The translations under genes were made by a program, and so were the position numbers. The notes beneath the pieces were generated by a model. The model did no database searches, was not told the origin of the DNA, and saw only the letters and a list, made by a program, of their open reading frames with translations. Positions 1 to 10,254 of a DNA stretch of 64,000 nt are shown here, piece after piece. The number at the start of each line of letters is the position of its first letter. Position 1 is the first letter of the stretch. Source of the stretch: Diplolepis rosae (taxonomy: Eukaryota > Arthropoda > Insecta > Hymenoptera > Diplolepididae); assembly GCA_030998225.1 (NCBI GenBank), contig JAPYXD010000715.1, forward strand, positions 6,018,501 through 6,082,500, written 5' to 3'.

Positions 1-830
1 AGATAATCTAGTTATACAGATTGTATAAGTTTAATAAATTCTTAATTTATGATTTTTTCTCAATTCATTTATAATTACTTCCTTATTTTTCACTTAGGTT
101 TTTAAAATTAAATTGATTTTATAGAAATTTAAACAGCAAAAGTCTTGATAACTATGTTACATAAAAATAAAAAATCTACACAGGACTTAGAATTTACATA
201 AATTTATTAGTCATAATAATAATTTTCAATTCGCAATTGTAAAATACATCTTTTGAAAATATACAACACCGAAAGTAATACGCCCGATGCTTATTATACT
301 CAACTATCGTTTGAAGCACCTCGAGCGTCGGTGATATACATTTCATGTTAACCCACTGACGCATGTTGATGTCTTGTCGTCGACAATGTTTTGTTCAACT
401 CCTTACTATTCCCTATGTAACGCTTATTATTATTCACTTTGGGTGAATTAGTTATTTATCAAATTTATTTTACTCGACTAAGATTTAAAAGATGTCCAAA
501 TGTCCTTATGTCCCAAGTTTAATCGACAAAGTCGAGTAAAATTACTTCAACTATTTTTCTCCGTGCAATTTTTTCTAGTAAAAAGAGTAAAGCGTATATG
601 GAAAAATTCAATACAAATATAGAATCTCAAAAGTTAACCGTACTATCTCTTGACAATTAATCAAACTGCCAAAAAATATAAAATAAAGAAGAATTTAATT
701 TTTCACAAAATTTTTTCAATGATTTTATTAATCACATTCCACAAACAAACAAAATGAAAATGTCTCTAATTCTCTTTCTCTTTTAACCCATTAACGCCCA
801 AAATCACAGACTTTTTAACTCATTTTCGTT
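1..830. other. AT-rich stretch without a gene
   Basis: I see no coding signal, splice pattern or recognised repeat apart from the short inverted repeat at 467-542. Short open frames here look like chance openings in AT-rich DNA. Confidence 0.6.
467..542. repeat. 76-bp unit with perfect 13-bp inverted ends
   Basis: ATTTTACTCGACT at 467-479 is repeated exactly in reverse complement at 530-542. The 50-bp interior is not self-complementary. It could be a very small MITE remnant or chance; no target duplication is clear. Confidence 0.4.
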
Positions 831-898
831 AAAGTGAATATTATTAATAATTCAAATTTAAAGAACTTGAAATCTTTCTGTGGAAAAAAAGACGTTTT

Positions 899-970
899 CG
901 ACTGCGCTGGGATTCGAGCCCAGGTCTTTCGATTGCCGGTCGACTACTCTAACCACTCAGCTACACAGGC
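899..970 (-). other. tRNA-like sequence (tRNA-derived SINE head or tRNA pseudogene)
   Basis: Read from 970 to 899 it begins GCCTGTGTAGCTGAGTGG, matching a Pol III A box. It carries GGCTCGAATCC, one base off the B-box consensus. A T stem CTGGG/CCCAG and a nearly complete 7-bp acceptor stem (one mismatch, one G-T) can be drawn. The anticodon arm is poor: a 4-bp TCGA stem with a loop whose position 33 is C instead of T. The total length of about 72 nt fits a tRNA. The weak anticodon arm argues for a SINE promoter or pseudogene. It lies 60 bp from the 3' end of the gypsy remnant, so it could also be unrelated host sequence. Confidence 0.6.
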
Positions 971-1031
971 GTTCGACATCTCCTACTCCACAGGAAGATC
1001 TCCTTATATCGCCTAGTTATTTTTCACTTAA

Positions 1032-1455
1032 TTAGTTTGAATCATTTAAATTCCGACCCGGAAATATTTTAATCGTTTGTGCCCGTAGTCGATTCATGTG
1101 AACAATCTTTGTTTTATCATTTTTTAGAGCCAATTCAACGTTGTGATTATTAAAAATTTGAATTATTCTATAAGGACCGGAGTTTTCCTGATCCAACTTC
1201 GATGTTTTACCATTTTTGTGAAGGAAAACAGGATCGCCTACTTGGTAAATTTGCGTATTTAACTTTTGATCATGGTATTTCTTTGATCGTTCTTTAGCGG
1301 CATGAAGTCGCTCGCTATCTTTTTCTTGAGTTTCTCCTAATTTCACTTTTAGCGTCTTTAAGTACACATCATAGGTTAAAGGAACTTGTTGTTTTGCGAA
1401 CTCGGATGGGATTCTATCTGGTTTACCGAAAATTAGATCGTGCGGAGTAAAGCTA
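1032..1455 (-). pseudogene. Gypsy integrase C-terminal region
   Basis: TPHDLIFGK and RIPSEF mark the end of the core domain. The 111-codon frame below 1367 gives a basic helix (HAAKERSKKYHDQKLN) followed by YQVGDPVFLHKNGKTSKLD and GPYRIIQIFNNHNVELAL. This is the GPY/F module typical of gypsy integrases. It normally guides target DNA binding. The polyprotein ends at about 1032; no env-like frame follows. Confidence 0.85.
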
Positions 1456-1459
1456 GTCC

Positions 1460-2368
1460 CTATATGTGTTTAATTTTGAATATTTTACAAAGGTTGTCCA
1501 TAACTCTGCTAGTAAAGTTACTACCTTGATGGGTGTGAATGAATTCAGGGCAGCCAAAAAGTGTAAGGCATTGTTCCGCCAGGGCTGAAGCGATAGCGGC
1601 AGATTCAGTACTGCGTAAAGGAATGGCATCAGAAAATTTCGTTAGGGAGTCTTGAATAGTGAGGATATATTTATTGCCTAATTCTGTTTCGGGAAGGGGA
1701 CCGACTATATCTATTTCAATTTTTTCGAAAGCTTCTGACGGAATATCGATTATTTGCATCGGTAATTTAGTTTTTACTCTGACAGTTTTATTAAGTTTGC
1801 AATTTTCGCAATCTTTAACAAATTTTAGAATTTGTTCGCGCATATTAGGTGAATAGAAATTTTCGCGAATCCTTTCGTAGATTTTCGTGGATCCTTTGCG
1901 ACCACCTGTTGTTGAACAATGGTGTTCATGAATTATTTTTTGTCGATCTGTTTCGAGGGGTATTTCTCTTTCACCATAGCATACAGAAATTTTATAGTCA
2001 AGTTGACCAAAAAGTTCGCGTAATTTTGATTCTATACACGGCCAAGAGATATGATAAAGTCCGTTTCCGATTGTCGACACACTAATCGTTTTTACTTGGA
2101 GTTCGTTCATAGCATGCTTCAGTGCCCACAGAGTATTAGAAATATCAGAAAGGTAGGGTCTTGAGTCAAATGTTTCTTTTATTACAGCATGAAAAACTGA
2201 ATAATTTTCGTACTTTATAACTATTACATTTCCAACGCGTAAATTCTTGGGATCTTCTCTTTTTAGATCATTGTAAATGATTCTGTTGCTAACTATTAAT
2301 TCTTGTCCGGTTTCAGAAGTTATTTTACAGTCTGCAGGAATAAATACTAAAAGGTTGTCGTTTCGCAT
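1460..2368 (-). pseudogene. Gypsy integrase, zinc-binding and partial catalytic core
   Basis: The N-terminal HHCC finger is recognisable as HEHHCSTTGGRKGS followed by CENCKLNK. The second zinc His is Arg where GGHKG would be expected. The catalytic core starts IEIDIVGPLP with the first Asp intact. The second Asp site reads HTHQGSNF instead of TDQGSNF, so the catalytic residue is lost. The frame stops after KIFKIKHI. The following 60-70 residues with the third catalytic Glu are deleted, because the next recognisable sequence (TPHDLIFGK, about 1455-1425) belongs well downstream. It is inactive. Confidence 0.88.
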
Positions 2369-2427
2369 GTACAGTTTGTCTTTTAAAATTACCTTGAAAT
2401 ATTGGAAGGCAAGGAATAATTGTGTCT

Positions 2428-3234
2428 TTATTCAGTTGGTATTTTTTGTAATTTTATAATTAAAAACGAAGATTTCCCTATAATTATCCTCGGCAGATAT
2501 CTGAGGAAAAATATCAGGATCAAAGATACTTGCGGTGCTTTCGTTATCAGATTCAACTCCATTGTTACTGTTAACCATGATTTCGGTAACAGACTCATTG
2601 CTCTTATCATATCTTCATCGGAAATCAATGCAGTCCAAATGCCGTTTTCTGGGAATTTCCCACGATCTTCCGAATCAGATTTATCAATTTCGCTAACGTC
2701 ATCCTGGGTGTGAATGGTGCAGTCCCGGCTGTCGCCTGTAAAGCCAAGGATAGCCTCACAATATAGGAGCCTCTTGGCCTTATCAACAATATCCATACCC
2801 TCACCCCTGGTGGGAGTTGTGCAGTCCTGGCCAGGGATAGCCTCACAAGATAGGGACCTGTTGGGTTGTTCATAATCTTGCCTAGACAGTACCTCGTCAT
2901 AGTCAGCATAATTACAAAATTCATCAGCAATCAGCGAGTCACTGTCACCAGAATCAGATCCATTAATACCACCATTGATAACTTGACAATTAAAATAGGT
3001 TATTGAGTTAATAGTTTGCTCTGCAGACTCTCTATCTGTCCCTAGAAATACATCCTCAATACATGCTTTCATTTCTGAATCGTCAGGTAAGGACTGGATT
3101 GACACAGGTGTTTGATCGGGATTCATCGACACATTATGCATTAGGTTATTAGGATCAAGTGGGTCTACGTCATCAGTCAGATTAGTGTTAATTTCTGTAT
3201 CACTTTGATTCAGTATAATTTCATTTAACGGGTT
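2428..3234 (-). pseudogene. Acidic, repeat-bearing linker between RNase H and integrase
   Basis: About 265 codons follow the RNase H motif in the same frame and resemble no catalytic domain I recognise. The segment is rich in D, E, S and N. It has an imperfect internal duplication: LSCEAIPGQDCTTPTRGE is echoed by LLYCEAILGF with RDCTIHTQDD. The DNA for these two copies is also similar (about 2690-2860). It may be an element-specific spacer or a foreign insert. I cannot assign a function. Confidence 0.5.
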
Positions 3235-3587
3235 CATATTGTGGAGCCAGACAAGAGGCCTGTGATCCGTCTCTAGGGTAAATTTTCTTCCATACAAATA
3301 CGGGCGAAAGGTTTCGACACAAAAAAAATTGCAAGTAATTCTTTTTCTATAGTCGCGTAGTTTATTTCAGTATCTGAAAGAGTTCTTGAAGCATACGCTA
3401 CAGGTAAGATTTTTACGTTAAATTTCTGACTCAAGAACGCTCCCACCACATACCCTGAAACATCGCAGGGCACGATAAAGGGGTTATTAAAATCAGGATA
3501 CTGGAGTAGGGGGGTATGAACATGAAATATCTTCAAGTTCATTGAAGGCTTTTTGTTGACTTTCAGTCCAGAGGAATTTGACGCCAT
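3235..3587 (-). pseudogene. Gypsy RNase H, split over two frames
   Basis: The first frame (3587-3273) holds PFIVPCDVSGYVVGAFLSQ, matching the usual PF-TDAS-GAVLSQ start with the catalytic Asp kept. It continues with YASRTLSDTEINYATIEKELLAIFF, containing the second acidic residue. A frameshift near 3290 moves the match to the neighbouring frame, which supplies LETDHRPLVWLHNMN (third acidic motif). The C-terminal connection region normally following TDHRPL is missing and runs into an acidic stretch instead. Confidence 0.85.
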
Positions 3588-3744
3588 TTTTTAATAAATA
3601 AGATAACGGTTTTGCGATGGAGGAAAATGAAAGTATAAATCTGCGATAGTACCCTGCGAGACCTAAAAACTGCTTAATGTTTTTTGGAGATTTAGGCAGG
3701 GAAAATTTGCGGACAGCTTATATCTTCTTAGGATCAGGCTTCAC

Positions 3745-4599
3745 TCAGTCTTGAGTGATCACGTGACCAAGATAGCTAACTTCCTTGCATAAAAAGTTAC
3801 ATTTTTCGGGTTGAAGTGTTAGATTGGCTATGTCTAATCTTTGAAACAGGGTCCTTAGTTTTCTCGTATGTTCCTCTAGAGATTTAGTATAAATAACTAT
3901 GTCGTCCATGTATACGAATAGTTCAATGCCTTGGAGACCGAAAAGCACTTTGTCCATCAGGTGCTGGAAGGTGGAAAGAGCGTTTTTAAGACGAAAGGGC
4001 ATCCTATTGTAATGATAATGTTCATAGAGTGTAGAAAAGGCTGTTTTTGTCTTAGAGTCTGGGTGCATTTTAACTTGATGGAAACCCATAGCTAGATCAA
4101 ATGTTGAAAAGTATTGTGTTCCTCCCAGCTGGTCAAGGATGTGTGTGATGTTGGGTAATGGATAATAATCTTTAACTGTTTTGTCATTTATTCGGCGGAA
4201 GTCAATGACCATTCGCCAGCGTTTATTTCCGTCAGCGTCTGGTTTTTCAGGGACCACCCATGCTGGGGAATTATAAGGAGATTCAGAATCTTCAATAAAA
4301 TTGTCTTTTAATAGAGTTTCTGTTTGTTGTGAAATTTCCTTACTGTGGACTTCAGCAGGTCTGTACTGTCTATGAAAAATAGGGATATCATCAGTCGTGT
4401 GTATTTTGGTATTGTCATTCGTTTCACTATCATTGTTAATGTCGAGAGTTTCAAATTCTAATAATTCTACAGGTGGAATGGTTATTTGTACATCACACGG
4501 AGTAGTATTGATTGCGAATAACTTAATGAAACCGTCTACAGATTTTACTAGATTTTCTCCAATAAAAATTCTTTTACATGTTGGGATTTTAGGCAGCAC
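3745..4599 (-). pseudogene. Gypsy reverse transcriptase
   Basis: The classic blocks appear in order: SPYNSPAWVVPEKPD, WRMVIDFRRINDKT, YYPLPNITHILDQLGG, FSTFDLAMGFHQVKMH, KTAFST, the palm motif YMDDIV, and NLTLQPEKCNFL with YLGHVIT. The Gly of the usual MPFGL block is Arg (MPFRLKNA). YMDD and the first palm Asp (FSTFDLA) are intact. A stop follows VITQD. Thumb-like sequence resumes in another frame at about 3720-3590, leading into RNase H. This RNA/DNA-dependent DNA polymerase is the most intact part of the element. Confidence 0.92.
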
Positions 4600-5051
4600 G
4601 AGGTGCTGGCAACAGGTATTGTAATTAATATTTTTGTTCGAGCGGGTAGATCAGCAATGCACGGCATTTTAGTAACAAGCGTGGATAGGTTGAGTATCAC
4701 ATCGCGATTAGTGAAATTTAGGGAAGCTGAATTCTCTCTAAGAAATTCCATTCCTAAAATTCCACAGGAAGAAATAGAAAAATCGCCTCTAACTAAATGG
4801 AATTTAACGGGCCTTTGAAGAATCTGTAAGATGATTTTACCTTGAGTTCTTTTAATTCCTTTGCCAATACCTGTTAAATGGAATATTTCTGATCGATCGA
4901 TTCGCGGTTTTCGCCGTAAACATGTTTGTTTTAGGAGATTTAGTTCGCTACCGGTATCAATCAAAAAAGGTGCCTTACCGCGATGGAGATACTTATTATT
5001 TATTTCGATGTTGGGTCCGTTTGATAATTTGTCTTTCAAAATAGTGAGCAC
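4548..5051 (-). pseudogene. Gypsy retropepsin-like aspartic protease
   Basis: The catalytic motif is APFLIDTGSELNLL with DTG near residues 32-34. The second half carries GILGMEFLRE, the usual hydrophobic-GLDFL-type motif of gypsy proteases. The 167-codon frame overlaps the RT frame (4599-3745) in a different reading frame. That overlap could reflect a frameshift mutation, since protease and RT are normally one polyprotein. It would mature Gag-Pol in an active element. Confidence 0.85.
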
Positions 5052-5311
5052 TAGTTGTTTGATTTTGCAGGGGCTTGGTGGCTCATGGACGTGCTCGGGC
5101 GATGGCCGCTTGAGAAGTTTAAAGACCCGGAGATTTCTTTAACGGAAACCTTTTCTGCTCGTTCTAATTCATCGAGCCGTTTTTCAGTCTCCTCAGCTCT
5201 TCGCAAAAAGCACTTGACTTGAGTATGACCCAATCCCGAACAATAGTCGCATTTTACTTCATGTTTTCCCCAATAATCTAAATTTTCGCGTGTAATTTCT
5301 TCGGTTTTCAC
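5051..5311 (-). pseudogene. Gypsy gag nucleocapsid with CCHC zinc knuckle
   Basis: The protein holds CDYCSGLGHTQVKC, a perfect C-x2-C-x4-H-x4-C zinc knuckle near residue 20. A charged helical tail rich in E, K and R follows. Retroviral-type nucleocapsids use this motif to bind genomic RNA. The frame is separate from the capsid upstream and ends next to the protease frame, so the original gag-pol continuity is lost or needed a frameshift. Confidence 0.8.
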
Positions 5312-5511
5312 GTGGGGTCTTGTATTTGAGGATTTATATTTTCTGTCAGGACAGTTACGCGAAATGTGGTTTTCTTATCCGTAAGTTTGTTTAACAGCTT
5401 CTTGTAAGGTTAAGGAATTTATTTGGCGAACGCGAGATTTTAACTCCCCTCAAAGACCCAGACAGAAACAAGAGGCTGCTTCTGAGTCGTATTCGCGGAT
5501 TTTAAATGCAG

Positions 5512-6159
5512 CTATTGTATATCAGCTGGAGATTGTTTCTGCGTCAACTTTACCATGTTTGAAAATGATTCCATGGCCCTTGCACCATAGGAAAGAACAG
5601 ATTCACCCAAATTTTGCATCATAGTAGCAAGTTCGGATTGTATCTGGAAGAGTGTTTTATGAGCTCCGAAAATTTTCTCTAGATTATTTAATAAATCGTC
5701 TAGATTTTCGAAGTGCATGTTCCGCGTATAAAATTCCGCCTCTCCCTTAATTTTTGTTTTTAATAATTTGACTAAGAAAGGTCGAAGGTCCCGAGAATGT
5801 AGATTCGCCGAGGGAAGGCCCTCGGCGAATCTACACTCTCGAGAAAATGATTGGACTGAAATATTAAACCCATCGAACGTAAGAATTAAGTCGTCTATTA
5901 ACATTAAGACTGAAAGATCAGATCCTCTGACTGCACATAAATTTTCGTTATGCGAATTATTTGGGTTTTCGGACATATTTATTGATTCTAGCAACGGTAA
6001 TGGATTTGCTAATTCTTCGCTTGACTTTTTGGCTTCTATTTGTTCCCGGATCATATTAGTTAAATCCCGAATATTCTTTACACAAATTTGTAAGGGTGCC
6101 CTATAGAGACCTTGAGAATTAGTTTCTGCCCTCATCAGTTCGAGAGACTGAAGCATCAA
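5512..6159 (-). pseudogene. Gypsy gag, capsid region
   Basis: This 215-codon open frame gives a helical, charged Gag-like protein. A typical capsid stretch can be seen: FDGFNISVQSF followed by FLVKLLKTKIKGEAEFY and a leucine-rich region. Between those halves lies an inserted palindrome (5792-5841) that keeps the frame and adds foreign residues including FAEGLPSANLHS. The frame ends at a stop before the nucleocapsid, which is picked up at 5311 after about 200 bp of broken frame. In gypsy elements Gag packages genomic RNA. No cellular function is implied. Confidence 0.7.
5792..5841. repeat. GC-rich hairpin inserted in gag
   Basis: The inner arm TGTAGATTCGCCGAGGG is a perfect 17-bp inverted repeat around an AAGG loop. 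Pairing extends outward to about 23 bp with one mismatch (CGAGAA against CTCTCG). It interrupts the capsid homology but leaves the frame open on both strands. Its core resembles the hairpin at 24002-24052. Confidence 0.8.
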
Positions 6160-6537
6160 ATGCCCTACTGATACTTATTCTATCTCATCGAATCGAGAAA
6201 CAGAAAGGTCGTTATTGACGTTTTGCGACACAATTTCGTCAATGCTGTCTGTTTCTGATGATTCGTCGACGGTGACCATTAATCCATTTTCAAATCTTAA
6301 ATCTAGTGGTAAATTACTTAAATTCAGGAAAATACTAATAAAAACAAGTTTTTACGAAGGTAAATAAAAAAATGATTCTAAAAGAAGAAATTGAAGTTGC
6401 AAACAAAACAAAATCACTGACACAATTTTATAGAGTTTCTAGTGGGTAATATTACCATGCATTCCTTCAGAGAATTTCTGAGAAAATTCAATTCTTCAAA
6501 ATTTTGCTTTTTAAAGATAACTATGCATAAATATGCT

Positions 6538-6557
6538 TTATTATTATTATTATTATT
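6538..6557. repeat. (TTA)n microsatellite
   Basis: Six and two-thirds TTA units lie directly upstream of the GC-rich LINE fragment. They mark an abrupt change in base composition. Confidence 0.8.
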
Positions 6558-6575
6558 GCACAGTTGTGACGTGAC

Positions 6576-6932
6576 GTGGCGGAGAAGACGCTGGATCCGT
6601 TCGAGAGCGATAAGTCCCAGGTACGCCAGTACCGGGACTGGCTCCATAAAAGAAACAAGAAACAGCTGGAGTTGTTACAGAAGGTGATGTCGGCCCTGGA
6701 AAACATGGAGAATTTCTCCAGGACCAAGAAGAACATGCACCTCCCTATCAGGGATGGAATCCAGGAGGCGAAGAAGGAGCTCGGGGCGCTGCGGTATGAC
6801 ATCGAGGATACCGTCTGCTACCTCGACTCTTTCGAGTACCTTATGAGAGGCCTGATGGTGAAAAAAATAAAGGAGGTAAAGCCACCCAAAAACAAGGGAG
6901 CTGTGGACAAGGGTAGTCAAACCCTCCCATAG
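6576..6932 (+). pseudogene. LINE ORF1, N-terminal part (coiled-coil rich)
   Basis: This 118-residue frame begins at a GTG and ends at an in-frame TAG. It is strongly helical and charged (ELLQKVMSALENMENFSR, REGIQEAKKEL-like spacing), consistent with an ORF1 coiled-coil oligomerisation region. The downstream frame continues the same protein type in another register, so a frameshift plus the TAG separate them. No ATG is obvious; the true start is probably mutated or missing. Confidence 0.6.
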
Positions 6933-6983
6933 CCAGCTGCGAGGTCCACGCCGGACACGCGCAAGCGGCATAGAGAGCCGACT

Positions 6984-7757
6984 GTGAGTCCGGAGGTTTC
7001 AGTGGTGAAGAAACCGGCGGAGAAGAGGCCTAAAGCCTCCAATAAAGAAGAGGAGTGGGTGGAGGTTCCTTCCAGGAAGAACCTCCAGAAGAGAAAGAGG
7101 AAGAAGGCCGAGAAAACGCCTAAGAAAAACAGTCGTCCGCGCTCAGAAGCGGTGCTCATTAAACCAGGAGAGGGAATAAGCTACGCTTCTATCCTGCGCG
7201 AACTGAAAAAGAGCGTCAACCCTGAGGAACTGGGCGCCACAGTCCAGGGAATCAAGGAGACGCGCTCCAAAGACCTGCTGGTGGAACTGAAATGTTCCAC
7301 AAAAAGCAAAGAGAGGCTAGACACTGCCTTCAAAGAGGCAGTTGGATCCAGGGGGACGGTCCGTCATGTCATCCCCCGGATCGAGGTAGAGATCGCCGAC
7401 CTGGATCCAAGCATTGAAGCCGGAGATGTCGAGGAGGCTGTGAGAGGTTTCTTCGAGCAAGAGTCGGGGATAGAGCTTATGGTCTCCCTAACGAAGAGAC
7501 CCTACAGGGGAAACAGGGAGGCGTTTGTTCTTTTAGAGGAGGCAAAAGCCTTGAAACTTCTCAAGGCAGCCCACATCAAAATTGGGTGGGTATCCTGCAG
7601 GGTTCGCAGGAAGAAGGAGCTTAACCGGTGCTATCGCTGCCTTGGCTTTGGTCACATAGCAGAGGACTGTCGTGGGCCAGACCGAAGTAGGTGCTGCTGG
7701 AGATGCGGTGAGGAGGGACATACCGCGGGGTCCTGCACAAGGCAACCGCGGTGCTAC
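6984..7757 (+). pseudogene. LINE ORF1, Gag-like C-terminal part with CCHC knuckles
   Basis: A lysine-rich N-terminal tract (RKNLQKRKRKKAEKTPKK) precedes an RRM/Gag-like region. Two zinc knuckles follow: CYRCLGFGHIAEDC and CWRCGEEGHTAGSC, both C-x2-C-x4-H-x4-C. RQPRCYL may begin a third, but it runs into AT-rich DNA after 7757. Such proteins bind LINE RNA to form the RNP. The frame is open for about 258 codons, the best preserved part. The last 15 codons of the open frame (about 7758-7802) are unrelated AT-rich read-through. Confidence 0.85.
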
Positions 7758-8338
7758 CTAGTTGTAATTTTAAAGTTGGTAAAAGGTAAAAATAAAAAAT
7801 AAAATTAATCCTGATAAACTTTCTCAGATTATCCAAAATAACGCACGCAACGGTAAAGTCCTCGGTAAAGTTACCACATTTAAAATTTATCGAGAATTTA
7901 AGAATTGTACCATTTAGAGGATAGATTTTCAAAGTAAAATTCAAAATTAATACGTAAGGGAACGTATATATATATAAATATTAAATAAATAATAATAAAA
8001 TATAAAATAATATAAAATAAATATATCTATAAACAAATCTATAAATATATGTAAATAAATCTGTCAATATAGATTTAAAATGGAATCATGAATAAGTTCA
8101 AATAGTGAGAATATTTTGAGTTGATGCAAGGATAAATTCTAATAAACCAAATTGCAAACTTAATTTAAACTAAATTAATCGAATAAAATTTGTTATTAAT
8201 TCAAAGATACAGTCAGGAGAATTGATTAAGAAGAATCTTAAATTGAAGATGGATTTCGGAGAATGTAAGTTTAAGGTTAAGCAAAAATTACTTTGGTAAA
8301 ATAAATTCAATAGATATTACAGATACACAGGAACAAAC
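7758..8338. other. AT-rich DNA without gene
   Basis: I see simple-sequence stretches (TATATATATA near 7967) and no recognisable coding. Confidence 0.6.
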
Positions 8339-8475
8339 TTCGACTCAGAAACGTGGACAGATCACAGGCACTGAATGAATCAGTCACTGGAACTCAGAAG
8401 AACTGGGCAGTAACACGGATCAAATTTTGACTCAGGAACGTGGGCAGATCACTAGTATTGAACAAATCAGTCACT
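8339..8475. repeat. Imperfect tandem duplication, 87-bp period
   Basis: About 50 bp starting GACTCAGAAACGTGGACAG at 8342 recurs at 8429 as GACTCAGGAACGTGGGCAG. Both copies continue to CAGTCACT with similar spacing. Confidence 0.75.
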
Positions 8476-8911
8476 TTGATATATTTTCACTTCAGATTTC
8501 ACAAAGTTGAAGTTTCCCACTCGCGAGCACATAAACAAATAAATTTAAAGTCAATAAGAGTCTTAGTGTATTCACACGCGTATTTCGAAGTGCATATATT
8601 TATGATTTTCACTCAATTCCCAGAGAAATGTTCAAATTCTAAATTTTGTGAAAACACACTTGAACTTGTCAGTTCTTCCTTGTGCTCGCAAATTAAAATT
8701 TTCAAAAAATTACGACTTTCCCGCACCAAGATCCCGGAAGAGCCCCCAAAATATGTTACGAGCCGCGCATGTCTGTATTTCGCGGCGGAGGTGATTGGTT
8801 GGTTCTTCTCGGAGTAAATCCTTGAAAGGAACCGGGAAAGTTTAATTTGTAAAATTATGGAAACACTGATTTGTTGAGATAAAGTTAGATATTAAAGGCA
8901 ACTTCAAAACG

Positions 8912-9916
8912 CATTGAGTCTGGACGCAACAGTTAACATACTAGTCCGGCCGCGAGTACAGTTGATCATTGAAAACGCTACAAGTTCGACGATTGGACTT
9001 TTAGACGGGTCAATTCAAAGGTTCGGTTAAATCTATCTGACATTCACTCAGCAAAACGTTACAAACCATCCGCATAGCTCACCCCCACGCATCCCCTCTC
9101 TAACCAGTTCGCATGCTGGCCCTCGCTTGACCCAGCCCGAGTAAGCGCGACTGGGAAAATCCGAGTCCGAAGAAACACGAGTCGGAAAATCCCAGCCCTA
9201 GCCTTTCGCCTCGGCTACAGGATTTTTATGAAGTAGTAAGTGAAACTCAAAGAAGGGTAGTAAAACAGTCAATCCTTCATGAATCATCTTTACTTCCTTC
9301 TGGCGACCAGATATACCATTGCAATGACTCTGTGTCTATTTGAACAACTCGCTTCTGAATAGATTCATCCAGATGTTTATGCTTAGTTTTCCTGTTTCTA
9401 TGTGTGAATTACTGCTGTGAAATCCAAACTCTATCTTAACTAAATTTATTCTGATCTTATCGTCCAGACTCAACTTTCTCATCCTTAAACTCGTGTACAT
9501 AATTCAAGAAGAAACTAACAAAGGAGCCTTAAAACTAATTTACAATGTTGAGTTCTTTATTGAAGGCATCTGTTGAACACTCGAAGTACTATTATAATAT
9601 ATACATTATTATTACTATTTAAATTTAACATGGAAAACTAAACGGATTCTATGTTTTTCTCAAGATCTCTATTACTTGATGTATTCCAGGTTTGTTCCTG
9701 ACAACCTCTTCAAACAGTGGGGATTCCCCAAATTTGTATTAATTAATTTTATTTTAAATTGAATACCCGCACACAAGTATGGCGTCTTTACATGTGACGT
9801 CATACGAGACACGAGCGAGAGATAGTCGCTCGTAATAGTCGAACTTGTAGCGTTTTCAATAATCAACTGTACTCGCGGTGGGATTAGTATGTTAACTGTT
9901 GCGTCCAGACTCAATG
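8912..9916. mobile_element. 1.0-kb unit bounded by 79-bp inverted repeats
   Basis: The arm at 8912-8990 (CATTGAGTCTGGACGCAACA to AAGTTCGAC) matches the reverse complement of 9838-9916 with only a handful of differences. The roughly 850 bp between has no transposase. A GC-richer patch lies at 9060-9230. It may be a non-autonomous DNA element, or two inverted fragments of one longer repeat. No target duplication is certain. The 80-residue open frame at 9672-9914 lies across the right arm and is not supported as a gene. Confidence 0.65.
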
Positions 9917-10254
9917 AAAATTTTACTTTTAATTCATGAAATTGTATAACCTAATGACTAATTAACCTACTTAACCTATATTATCAAAACTCGTTTTGAG
10001 AATCATAATTGCGTATACCTTAACATTATATTGAAGGAAGGATTATCATAAATGTATTTAATGTTGTATTTAAATATCAATACTATCAAATAATTATAGT
10101 GTATGAACAAATTTTTTCGAAAAATAATAGTTGTGTCACCTATCCATGACTATTATATTATTAATATTTATTTATACCTTATTTTTATTCTTTTATAATC
10201 ATTAAGCATTCTTACTATATACTACTTTCACTATTATTATTACTAATATCAATT

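Larger units (their letters stand above)
1031..6160 (-). mobile_element. Degenerate Ty3/gypsy LTR retrotransposon, gag to integrase
   Basis: Read on the minus strand, the order is gag capsid (6159-5512), CCHC nucleocapsid (5311-5051), aspartic protease (5051-4548), reverse transcriptase (4599-3745), RNase H (3587-3235), acidic spacer and integrase (2368-1032). The PR-RT-RH-INT order defines Ty3/gypsy. The frame is broken between almost every domain, and the integrase has an internal deletion. I compared the flanks by eye and found no convincing LTR pair, primer site or target duplication, so the ends are only where coding similarity stops. It cannot move by itself. Confidence 0.9.
6560..7757 (+). 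mobile_element. R1-type LINE fragment: ORF1 only
   Basis: A GC-rich block in AT-rich surroundings carries LINE ORF1 and nothing of the ORF2 endonuclease or RT. Composition and coding both stop sharply near 7757, just after a zinc knuckle. This 3' loss is unlike the usual 5' truncation of LINEs and points to a later deletion or recombination. The clade call rests on the Gag-like ORF1 with clustered CCHC knuckles, known from R1, I and related clades. Confidence 0.75.

Noticed and set aside
899..970. Functional tRNA gene
   Set aside because: The anticodon arm pairs poorly and position 33 is not T, so a functional tRNA is not supported.
1..7000. LTRs for the gypsy element at 1031-6160
   Set aside because: Comparing the flanks by eye gave no convincing direct repeat.
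8440..8817. 125-codon plus-strand open frame
   Set aside because: It overlaps the 87-bp tandem duplication, has no domain, and its composition looks like AT-rich chance.
8754..8900. Possible LTR start TGTTACGAGCCGC
   Set aside because: No polypurine tract, no second copy and no linked coding were found.
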